NCBI GenBank assembly: GCA_010093705.1 | Contig: MU006116.1 | Coordinates: 1-35,383, forward strand | DNA from: Patellaria atrata CBS 101060 | Lineage: Eukaryota > Ascomycota > Dothideomycetes > Patellariales > Patellariaceae | Direction of reading: 5' to 3' | DNA: 35,383 nucleotides | Part shown: positions 25,450 to 34,819 of the stretch, piece by piece | Layout: each line of letters starts with the position of its first letter | How positions within the stretch are numbered: the stretch's first letter is position 1 | Notes under the pieces: generated by a model | Database searches by the model: none | Seen by the model: the letters and a program-made list of their open reading frames with translations, nothing else | Told to the model about the DNA's origin: nothing | Program-made: the position numbers and the translations under genes

Positions 25450-26450
25450 AAAGTAAGTTAAAGCTAAAAAGAAATACTAGAAACTATAAAATAGTCTATT
25501 TATTAGATTTAATAAACTTATAGTTCTAAACGTAGATAATCTTAAAACGTATCTAATATAAGATATATATAACGTACTAGTTATAGAATATTTAGGAATT
25601 AAGAAGATAAAAAAACTAATTTAAATATAATATTACTAGCCTAAATTAGTAGCTAATATAGATAGATATATTTAGAACTATTATATCTATCGTCGAATGT
25701 ATATACTAAGAGATAAAACCCTCGATTTACTAAAATCACTATTAATTAGAGATAAATATTAGTAATATATTATCTTTAACTTTAAATTATTCCCTAAGAA
25801 TACACACGGATTCGAAATAGCGTTTATAATAGTAGATCGATTAGAAAAGAGAGCGATCTCACTTTCTTATATTAAAGATATCTCGATTAAGGTAGCTATA
25901 AAGCTATATTATAAATATATATAATAAATATACGGTATATCAGAGATAGCGATATTAGACTATAGTCTATAGTTTATTTCTATATTTATAGATAAGCTTT
26001 ATAAACTAACGAAAATAAAATAGAAACTATTTATAATTTACCACTCGTAGATAAATAGAGATATAAAGATTATTAACTAATATATAAATTTATAGCTCCG
26101 GCCCTTTATAAATTATTATTAAAGTAATTAGTTAGAGTTATTATTTATAATAGATTTTACCTAGATTATATTAATTTATAAATTAACGGGTATTTCCCCT
26201 TATAAGTTAAAATTTAGTTATTAACCACGAATATATTTTAATTAATAAAAGCGGATAGATCTCGACGTATATAAAATAGTTCGAAAAAAGATAAGTAAAG
26301 AGGAAGCTTAACTATTCACGAAATACACTTATAACGCCGTTAAATAGGCGAGGAATAACCTAGAAAAGATATAGATAATATAGATAAAATTAATTAATAA
26401 GTATTAGAGAGAACTAAATTTCGGATTAAAAGACTATATCTTTATCTTAT
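25450..26450 (+). pseudogene. Relic integrase of B-inner
   Basis: A zinc-binding N-terminal region ends in a block with CRR-like spacing near 25680-25700, which also holds one of the rare ATG words. The DDE core follows: an MDFK-type first block near 25770, the FIIVDRLEKRA stretch at about 25825-25855, the second acidic block near 25955, and the third block with an ...IINQYI stretch near 26055-26085. The LRPF-YYQ block sits near 26095. Integrase inserts the cDNA and makes 5-bp duplications, which agrees with ACTTT and ATTAT. B-inner itself inserted into the integrase core of B-outer. Fossil with breaks. Confidence 0.85.
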
Positions 26451-26679
26451 ATAAAGATTAAATATTAAATAGGTTAAATATTAAATTAGACTATTAGAAC
26501 GTAAGTCTATATAAAATAATAGAAATAAAAAGGCACTTTTATATAATCGACTTATCTATTAATATAAAGATATCGAATATATTCTATATAAATAGGCTTC
26601 GTAAAGCACTAATAAACCCGTTACTTAAATAATAATTAGAATTATTACCGTCGATTGAAATAGACGATAAGCCTAAATA

Positions 26680-26830
26680 TAAAATAGATAAAATCTTAGT
26701 AAGCCGTATCTTTTATAGTAAATTATAGTATAAAGTAAGTTAAATTGGATACGACCCTAATAAGATATAGTATCTAGCTCGTAACTTTATCGGAGCACTA
26801 TATAAGCTCGAAGAATTCCACGATTAAAGA
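26680..26830 (+). pseudogene. Relic chromodomain at the pol C-terminus of B-inner
   Basis: After the integrase C-terminal region, a block matches the spacing of a chromodomain: an xVDKILxSR start near 26690, a KLQY-V stretch near 26725, a GYDP block near 26748, and an LEEFHD-type end near 26810-26825. In chromoviruses this domain reads histone H3 lysine-9 methylation and steers integration into heterochromatin. Finding the two family B copies nested in each other, inside other silenced elements, fits that role. Fossil. Confidence 0.75.
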
Positions 26831-27030
26831 TTAACTAACGCCGGACTATTAGTCTAATTTAAAGAATAGCTTTAAGCCTTTAAATTTAAGATAGAAATAA
26901 AGCTATATAATAATAATAATATAGCTAAAAAGAAGGGACTTATATAGATTTTAAGATATTATAAATAAATAATAAATCGCGTTATAAAACGCTATTAATA
27001 TTATTATAGAAATCGGGGCCGATTTCTACT

Positions 27031-27046
27031 ATTAAAAGAGGGATAA
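27031..27046 (+). other. Polypurine tract of B-inner
   Basis: ATTAAAAGAGGGATAA lies directly before the 3' LTR at 27047. The purine core AAAAGAGGGA is intact. Confidence 0.85.
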
Positions 27047-27318
27047 TATAACGATATATTATAATATTAATCCCGTATTTTCTATATTAAGTATTTAGTT
27101 TATTTATAAAAGATCTTTATTAGGTTAGACGCGGAAAAGATCTCTAAGCGCTAATTAGTTAAACGAAAGATAGTTAGGCTAAGATTTAGTAAAGCGGGAT
27201 TACTATATATAGATATTCGGCCTATAATATTATTATTTCTTAACTTAATCTCTATATTTAGTACTTAGTAATAAAGATAATTAAAATATAATTATTATAG
27301 CTATACTATATTATTATA
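27047..27318 (+). repeat. 3' LTR of B-inner (272 bp), best-preserved family B LTR
   Basis: Starts TATAACGATATATTATAATA and ends TATATTATTATA, then ACTTT. It keeps CCCG, GACGCGG, AGCGCT and CGGCC words that are flattened in the other three copies. Confidence 0.92.
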
Positions 27319-30300
27319 ACTTTAGTTAAGATATTTTTAGTATAAAAGAGTAAAATCGCTCTTTTTCCTAATTAATCTATTATTATAAATATTATTTCGA
27401 ATCTATATATATTTTTAAGAAATAATTTAAAGTTAAAGATAATATATTATTAATATCTATCTTTAATTAGTAGTAATTTTAGTAAACTGGGAATTTTATC
27501 TTTTAATATATATATTTAATAATAGATATAATAGTTCTAAATATATTTATCTATATTAGCTATTAATTTAAGCTAATAATATTATATTTAAATTAATTCT
27601 TTTATTTTTTTAATTTTTAGATATTCTATAATTAATATATTATATATATCTTATATTAAATATATTTTAAGATTATTTATATCTAAAATTATAAATCTAT
27701 TAAATTTAATAAGTAAATTATTTTATAATTTTTAATATCTTTTTTTAACTTTAATTTACTTTTAATATATCGATAAAAAGTTATACTTCTAGTTTACTTT
27801 TAATATTTAATTTATTAATAAGTGTATTATTAATAGCTCTTATTTCTAATTAAGTTTATTTTAAATATATTATTTTAAATTTATAAATATATTTTCTCTT
27901 TTTTTTATTTTATATTTAACTTTCTTTTCTTTTTTAGTTATAATAGAAATTATAGAGTAAATAGATATAAACCTTAATTTAAAGTTAAGATTAATATATT
28001 TCTTTAATATATTATTTCTTCTTTTTAAGGTTTTAATTATTATAAATCTTTAATTTTAAGTTTTAACTTCTTTTATTTTTTATAAAGATTTAATTATTAT
28101 TATCTTAACTATTATTATTTAAGTTCTAAACTTTAACTTTAAAATATATTTTTCTACTACTCTTTTTTTAAAGATTATATATTTTTTATTACTTTAAAAT
28201 ATCTTTTTAGATAGTAATTATTATTTTATTAAAAGTTAAAAAAATATTATTATTATATTTAAATTAATTAATATTTAAATCTATATTATAATATTTTTAT
28301 CTTTTATTATTTTTAAGTCTTTTTATTTATAGAAGAGTATATCTATTATAATATTTTAGGCTTTAAACTAATACGTAATTTAGAAGTAAAAATTAAAGAA
28401 AGCTTTATTCTATTAAACTTATTTAATATTAAATAATTATTTTATAATAAAATATTCTAGTACTTTATAATTAATAATTATAATAAAAGGAACTTATTAT
28501 AACTTTATTAATATACTTCTTTATTTAATTAATACTTTTATTATAATTAATATTTCTTTATTATAAATTTTATATCTTAGTTCTATCTTTAATAATATCT
28601 TAGTTTAGAAGGTAATTAGTCTTTAAATATATCTATAAAGCTATAATATAACTATTATAATAATCTTATTATTATAATTAAACTCGATTTTCGTCTTAAG
28701 TAAAAAGTCGTAATATATTAATATTTAATCTAATAAAATTAACTTTTTTATTTTTTTTTAAATATCTTTTCTTCTTTCTATTTAAATAATTTCTAAACTC
28801 TTTTTTATATTTATATTATTAATAGTTATATAACTCGTCTAAATTTCTTTAAGAACTTTTAGTAGAAGTTATAAAATCTATTAAATAATAAAATCTTTTT
28901 TATATTTATTAATAATTTCTAGTTTTAAATTACTTTAATCTTTTCTAAATTTATCGTTATTCTATTAATATTAATAATAAAGTTAAAAAACTTTATTTTT
29001 ATTATATAAAACTTATTTTTTTTAATATTAATTTATAAGTTAGTTTTAATTAATACTTTTAATACTTTTATAATATAGATTTAATACTTTAATAGGTATT
29101 TAAAGTAAATTAATATATTATTAATATATATTATATAGAAATTATTTAAGTATTAAAAGAGTATTTTATTAATAAACTATTAAAATAAAATTAAGCTATT
29201 ATATAATTTAAAAAATAATATCTTATATTTAAATAATCTATATCTTATTTAGAAAATAGTAAGATTTTTAGCTAATTTCTTTATCTAGATTTAATAGAAT
29301 ATTTATTTTATATTAAGTTTTATAAATATTTTTATTTATTAAAGATATATTAATATTTCTTTAATTAAAGATAATAAATATTTATTTTTTTTAATAATAT
29401 TATTTAGCTTTTTATAATTAATATAAAATCTTTAATCTCCCTTTAACTTCTTAATAAATAATATTAAAGACGTATATAATATTTTATTTAAAACGATAAA
29501 TTCTTTTTAAAGATACTTCTTTAAATAGTTCTTTACTAGCTATAAATATTTAATAGATATATTATATAAAAGGTTAATAATAAGATTATTATCTTAATTT
29601 AATATTATATTATAGTCTATATTTTCTTTAAATAGTAATAGCTTATTAGATATAGATTTCGAGAATATATAAATTAAATAATAGTATTTCTTAAATAACT
29701 TTTTATAGATTATCGCTTTATAAATATCTTTATTTTTATTTAAAGGATTTTTATCTTCTAAAAGTTAATTTTATATTAAAAAGTTAATTTTATATAAATT
29801 TATAATATTTATAATAATATCTTTATATTTTATATTTTTTAGATAGTTTTCTCCGTTAATTAAATAGATATTTATATAAATTTTAGTAATATTAACCTAT
29901 TTATTTAACTTTAACTTTTATTTTTTAGAGAATTTTAATATCTCTTTTTTTATTAAATTTAATAGTTTTAATTTTATCTTTTAAAGATTAAAATTAATAT
30001 TTTTAGTCTATAAACTCGATTATTTTTCTTAAAATAATTATAGTTTTCTTTTTTAATTAATTAATACTTTCTATTAATTATATTCTCGTTTATCGATAAC
30101 TTTATCTTATTATTTTATATTAAATTAATATTATAGATTAGTTTAAATTTATAGTTTATTCTTTAAAATTATAATATTTTATTACTAATCTTTAATTATA
30201 GTAGCTTATTTCGACTAAATAATTTAATAATATCTATAATTAAATAAGCTATTAATTTTAAAGAATTACTTTTTATTTATAAATATATTATTATAGTCTA

Positions 30301-32357
30301 TATTTATTATTATAATCGATATTAATTATCTTTATTCTTTAATTATAAGATTTATCTTAAATATTTAGTTAATTAATATTACTTTTAAATTATTAAAGAT
30401 ATTAATTTTAATCTTTTAATCTATTTTTCTAATTTCGATTTTAAAGTATTATTTTAGAGTAAATAGTTATCTTTTATTTAATAAAATATACTCTTAAGTT
30501 TTAATATTAATTAAGGTCTTAAATTATATTATAATTTTATTTTTTAAGATTTAATATAATATTGTAAATAGCTTTTCTAATATTAGATTATTAATTAATA
30601 TTATTAATACTTCTATTATTAACTTTAATATAAAGTTTTTATTTAAAGTTTTTTATTTTCTAAATTTAATTTTAAATCGAATTTTAAACTTTAATATTTA
30701 TCTTTCTAGATTAATTTTACTTTAATTATCTTCTTTAGTTTTCGATATTTTAATACTTTATATTTAATTTTATTATAATTAAAGTAATTATTTATAAACT
30801 TCTAAATAATTATAGTTTACTCTATTATTTATAATATTATAAATAAGATAATTTCTTTATTTTTTAATTAATATAAAATTCTATTTATTATTATTAAGAT
30901 AAAAGTTATTTTAATTAATTTACTATATTTTAAACTTTTTTTATAAGTTTTATTAGCTTTATTTAATCTTTTTAACTTTTATATCTATATTATAACTTTA
31001 TTATAATACTTTTAAAAGTTAATTTTATTATTATCTATAACTTCCGCTATTATTAATCTTAAATTATCGTAAAATCTATTATAAAGTTTCTTTTTCTATT
31101 AATTATATAATAATTTAACTTTATTAACTAACTAGATAAATATAAACTAGAATTTTAAAAAGTCTATTAAATAATTTTATCTTAACTTTTTTAATTTATT
31201 TTTAACTTTTAATTATCTATTTAAATTTTTATAAATTTAGTCTAGAAATTTTATTAATTTTATTAAAATTATATTATTTTTCTTTAATTCTAAAAAAGAG
31301 TATATATATTTAATTATCTCACTATTAATTTATATTTTAATATAAATAATTTTCACTTTTTTATTTTAAAACTAATTATTATTAATATAAAATTTATTAT
31401 TTATCTTATTTTTCTATTTTTTATAAGTTAACTTTTTATTATTAATTAATTTTAATAAATTAAGAAACTTTTTTATCTTATTATTATCTTTATTTTTAAA
31501 GTTTTTAGTTAAATTAATTATTTTAACTTAATTATTATAATTATATAATATTAATAATTCTTTATTATTAAATTTATTATTAAATCAAATATTTCTTTAA
31601 TCTAATTTAAACTATTTAATCTATCTCTTTAAATTATTAATTTTATTTTAAAAATATTTTATAACTTCTTTATTTATTTAATATATTTATAACTTTAACT
31701 ATAAATTAAATATTATTTTATTAATAAGATTTATTATCTTTTTAAATTATACTTTTTAAGTTATAAACTTTACTTTTATATAAAGATATTTTATTATAAA
31801 TTAATTTAAATTTTTAATTATCTATTTCTTTATTTTATTAATTATATTAATATTTTAATTATTTATAATAATAATATATTTAAAAGACTTTTCTTCTTTT
31901 ATTATTCTAGAAATTCCTTTTAATAGATTTTATAAATCCGCTTTTAAAATATTATTAATAATTTATTAATTAATTATTTTTAGTATTAATTTATATTAAT
32001 ATATTTTTTCTTTTTCTTTTAATTTAGTACTATTCTTTATTTTTAAATTTATAATTAATTTATTATCTATTTATTTTATTAAGATTATTAAAAGTTTAAT
32101 TATTTTATTTAATTTATTATAATATTTATTTCTTTAAATAATTTATATTTATTAGTTTTAATTTCTTTTAAATATTAAATTATTATTATTATTAATATTA
32201 ATACTTTTAAATATTAAATATTTTATTATTAATAAAGTTTAATTATTTATAAATTCTCGATTAATTTAATAATTATTTATCGATTAAACTAATATTATAC
32301 TTTAGTTAAAATATTATATTATCTTTTTAAAGACTATTAAAGATAAGCTTAATTTAA
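27319..32357 (-). pseudogene. Relic gag and most of pol of B-outer
   Basis: The reverse counterpart of 20855-25893 in B-inner with the same total length. Expected positions by the mirror relation: integrase start about 27320-27760, RNase H about 28370-28720, RT about 28910-29640 with the active-site block near 29100-29130, gag about 30600-32310. The plus strand is T- and C-rich, opposite to B-inner. It is strongly RIP-saturated, so recognition rests on the alignment. Fossil with many breaks. Confidence 0.75.
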
Positions 32358-32629
32358 TATAATAATATAATATAATTATAATAATTATATTTTAATTATC
32401 TTTATTATTAATTATTAAATATAAAAATTAAATTAAGAAATAATAATATTATAGATTAAATATTTATATATAATAATTCTATTTTATTAAATTTTAATCT
32501 AATTATCTTTTATTTAATTAATTAATATTTAAAGATCTTTTCTATATTTAATTTAATAAAAATCTTTTATAAATAAACTAAATATTTAATATAAAAAATA
32601 TAGAATTAATATTATAATATATTATTATA
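32358..32629 (-). repeat. 5' LTR of B-outer (272 bp)
   Basis: Matches 19153-19424 without gaps and is followed by the right ATTAT duplication at 32630-32634, after which A-v gag resumes. Confidence 0.9.
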
Positions 32630-32634
32630 ATTAT

Positions 32635-33504
32635 TATTTCTTTAATTTCTTTTATTTTATCTATTATAATTAATTAAAATTTATTAAATTTCTTTAATCT
32701 TATTTATTTATAATTTTTATTACTTTTTTTTTATATTTAATTATAATATTCTTTTATTTTTTCTTTTTCTATTTATATTTATATAATTTATTATTTATTT
32801 TAACTATTAAAATTATTATATTTTATATAATTATTAATTTTTTATAATAAATTTATTTATTCTTTATTTCTTTCTTTAAATTTTAATAGAAAGTAATTAT
32901 TAATAATTTATTAAATTAATTTAATATTAATATTATCTATTAAAATATAATTATATATTTTAAAGTTAATTTTTTTTATTTAAATTTTTAAAGCTTTCTT
33001 TTAATTATTTATTATTTATCGACTTTTTTAAAAATATTTTTAAATATTTTTTTAAACTTTAAAAATAACTTAAAAATCTTTATTATTTTATTTTTTTAAT
33101 ATTCTTTATTATTCTTAAGATAGTTTTATATAATAAATTCGAATTATTTTAAAATATTTTTTTTAAAATATATTAATATATTAAATATATATTTATTATT
33201 ATTTATTAATTTAATTCTTTTATAATAGATTTTTATTTAAATTAAAAATTCTTTTAATTTATTTTATTTATTATTATATAATATAAATTCTTTAATTTTT
33301 ATAGTTTATTTTTATAATAATAATAATTATATAATATATTATTTAAATTAATTCTTAAATTCTTAAATTATCTTTTTATTTTTAAATTTATTATTATATT
33401 TATATAATATTTAAATATATTTTTTATTTATTTTTATATTAATTATAGTTAATAATATTATATTTAAATTTATTATATATTTTTCTATTATATAATAATT
33501 ATAA
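32635..33504 (-). pseudogene. Relic gag region of A-v, 5' part
   Basis: Continues A-v beyond B-outer. It aligns with A-iii 8716-9583 and, in opposite orientation, with A-iv 10281-11150. It ends at the 5' LTR (33505). Fossil with many breaks. Confidence 0.65.
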
Positions 33505-34027
33505 TATTATAATAGAAGTTTATATTTATTAAAATAAAGTTAAATAAATTTAAAAATATATTTAACTTTTTATTTAATATAATTAATTATAAAGATAAAT
33601 TTAATAAAATAATAAAATATATATAATAAAAGTATTTTAAATTATTAATATAATTTATTAACTCTTTAATTTTAAATAATATTTATAATAAAATAAAATA
33701 TATTATATAAAAATAATATAATAAATAAAAATAAATTTAAAATTATAATATTTAAATTTATAAATAAAATTAATAGTAAAAATAATTATAAAAAATTTAA
33801 ATATATAAAAAAAAGATTATTTTTAAATATTTTTTTTATAATTAATTTAATTATTTATATTCTAATTATTTTAATTATTTAATTATTTTTTATAATTAAA
33901 ATATTTAAATATTTAAATATTTAAATTATATAATTTATTATTATTTATTTTATTTATAATTTTTTTAAATAATATTTCTTTTTTTTTATTTATTATTTAT
34001 ATATTTCTATAACTTATAATTATAATA
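33505..34027 (-). repeat. 5' LTR of A-v (523 bp)
   Basis: Ends TATTATA...TATAATA read on the minus strand. It contains one copy of the 86-bp-type unit (about 33840-33945), compared with two in the 3' LTR of the same element. The following five bases (34028-34032, ATAAT) match those preceding A-iv. Confidence 0.8.
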
Positions 34028-34517
34028 ATAATTTATTAACTTTTTAACTTTAAATAATATTTATAATAAGATAAGATATATTATATAAAAATAATATAAT
34101 AAATAAAATTAAATTTAAAATTATAATATTTAAATTTATAGATAAAATTAATAGTAAAAATAATTATAAAAAATTTAAATATATAAAAAAAAAACTATTT
34201 TTAAATATTTTTATTTTTTATAGTTAATTTAATTATCTATATTTTAATTATTTTAATCGTTAATTATTTTTTATAATTAATATAATTAATAATTATTATT
34301 TAATTATTTTAATTATTAATTATTTTTTATAATTAATATAATTAATAATTATTATCTAATTATTTTAATTATTAATTATTTTCTATAATTAATATAATTA
34401 ATAATTATTATTTAATTATATAATTCTTTATTATTTATTTTATTTATAATTTTTTTAAATAATATTTTTTTTTATTTATTTATTATTTATATATTCTTAT
34501 AATTTATAATTATAATA
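34028..34517 (-). repeat. 5' LTR of A-iii, right piece
   Basis: A minus-strand LTR lacking its gag-proximal part and ending properly at 34517 (TATAATTATAATA). It has the 56-bp repeat type like the 3' LTR of A-iii, not the 86-bp type of the adjoining A-v. With the left piece at 9584-9697 it makes one LTR, less about 36 bp. It is followed by ATAAA (34518-34522), the partner of 2887-2891. Confidence 0.65.
34258..34425. repeat. Three 56-bp tandem units in the A-iii 5' LTR
   Basis: TTATAATTAATATAATT or a near match occurs at 34271, 34327 and 34383, exactly 56 bp apart. The units are nearly identical, although RIP has removed almost all C and G. Confidence 0.85.
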
Positions 34518-34613
34518 ATAAAATAAAATAAATTTAAAAATATTATTATAGTTATAAGTTATAGAAGTATAAAGACCACGAGTGAGGGAAAGAAGGAACA
34601 CCACTCGGAGGAA

Positions 34614-34632
34614 CTACGGGTGAAACCCGTAG
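34614..34632 (+). promoter_or_regulatory. Perfect hairpin in the solo LTR
   Basis: CTACGGGT (34614-34621), loop GAA, ACCCGTAG (34625-34632): an 8-bp perfect inverted repeat. It could be a DNA-binding palindrome or an RNA stem near the 5' end of the element transcript; its function is unknown. RIP has erased it in the other copies. Confidence 0.55.
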
Positions 34633-34639
34633 ACGACGG

Positions 34640-34649
34640 GTCACGTGAC
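34640..34649. promoter_or_regulatory. GTCACGTGAC palindrome (CACGTG box) in the solo LTR
   Basis: A 10-bp perfect palindrome centred on the E-box CACGTG. CACGTG is the known core of fungal bHLH factor sites (Cbf1, Pho4 type). CACGTGAC recurs at 34731-34738, 89 bp downstream, once per tandem unit. Its position in the upstream part of the LTR suits an enhancer element, but binding is inferred. Confidence 0.45.
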
Positions 34650-34819
34650 TTGGACGTTTAGACGTTTGGACGTTTTAATCGTAGGGGAAACGACTAGACG
34701 ACCGAACGACTAGAACGACCGAAACGGGGACACGTGACTTAGACGTTTAGATGTTTAGACGTTTTAGTTATAGGAGAAGCGACTAAACGACTAAACGACT
34801 AGAACGATTAGAGTATAGA
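34642..34819 (+). repeat. Two 89-bp tandem units in the solo LTR
   Basis: Units start with CACGTGACTT at 34642 and 34731. Each contains a run of three GACGTTT words and then a run of CGACTAGA/CGACCGA-like words, so there is a shorter 8- to 9-bp repetition within the unit. This is the unmasked form of the 86- to 87-bp repeats in LTRs A-i and A-v. Confidence 0.8.

Larger units (their letters stand above)
20583..27318 (+). mobile_element. Ty3/Gypsy chromovirus B-inner, complete extent, 6,736 bp
   Basis: A plus-strand family B element, complete from LTR to LTR: 5' LTR 20583-20854, gag about 20900-22600, protease and linker to about 23550, reverse transcriptase about 23575-24300, RNase H about 24490-24840, integrase about 25450-26450, chromodomain about 26680-26830, polypurine tract 27031-27046, 3' LTR 27047-27318. 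The domain order and C-terminal chromodomain place it in the fungal chromovirus group of Ty3/Gypsy. It is the youngest layer of the nest and the least mutated element interior, yet looks broken, with many breaks. Mutation load is heavier at the left end than at the right. Confidence 0.92.
19153..32629 (-). mobile_element. Ty3/Gypsy chromovirus B-outer, interrupted by B-inner
   Basis: A minus-strand family B element occupying 19153-20582 and 27319-32629. It has a 3' LTR at 19153-19424, polypurine tract from 19425 and 5' LTR at 32358-32629, both LTRs 272 bp with TATAA...TTATA ends. Without B-inner and one ACTTT it is 6,736 bp, the same length as B-inner. Position y of B-inner corresponds to 53212 minus y (right block) or 46471 minus y (left block). 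Its interior therefore carries the same gag-PR-RT-RH-IN-chromodomain order reversed, but far more RIP-saturated. Complete in extent, broken in very many places. Confidence 0.9.
13375..34027 (-). mobile_element. Ty3/Gypsy-like retrotransposon A-v, interrupted by B-outer
   Basis: A minus-strand family A element in two blocks, 13375-19152 and 32630-34027, separated by a 13,477-bp family B insertion flanked by ATTAT (19148-19152 and 32630-32634). Parts are: 3' LTR 13375-13743 (its distal end is missing at the A-iv junction), polypurine tract 13744-13760, interior 13744-19152 plus 32635-33504 (about 6.28 kb), and 5' LTR 33505-34027. RT lies about 17080 down to 16430, with the active-site block near 16720-16740. 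It is among the most RIP-saturated copies: positions that keep CG in A-iii are often A/T here. Broken in very many places. Confidence 0.8.

Noticed and set aside
34258-34425. CRISPR-like array of evenly spaced repeats
   Set aside because: Three 56-bp units are directly abutting with no unique spacers, and they lie inside an LTR of a eukaryotic retrotransposon.
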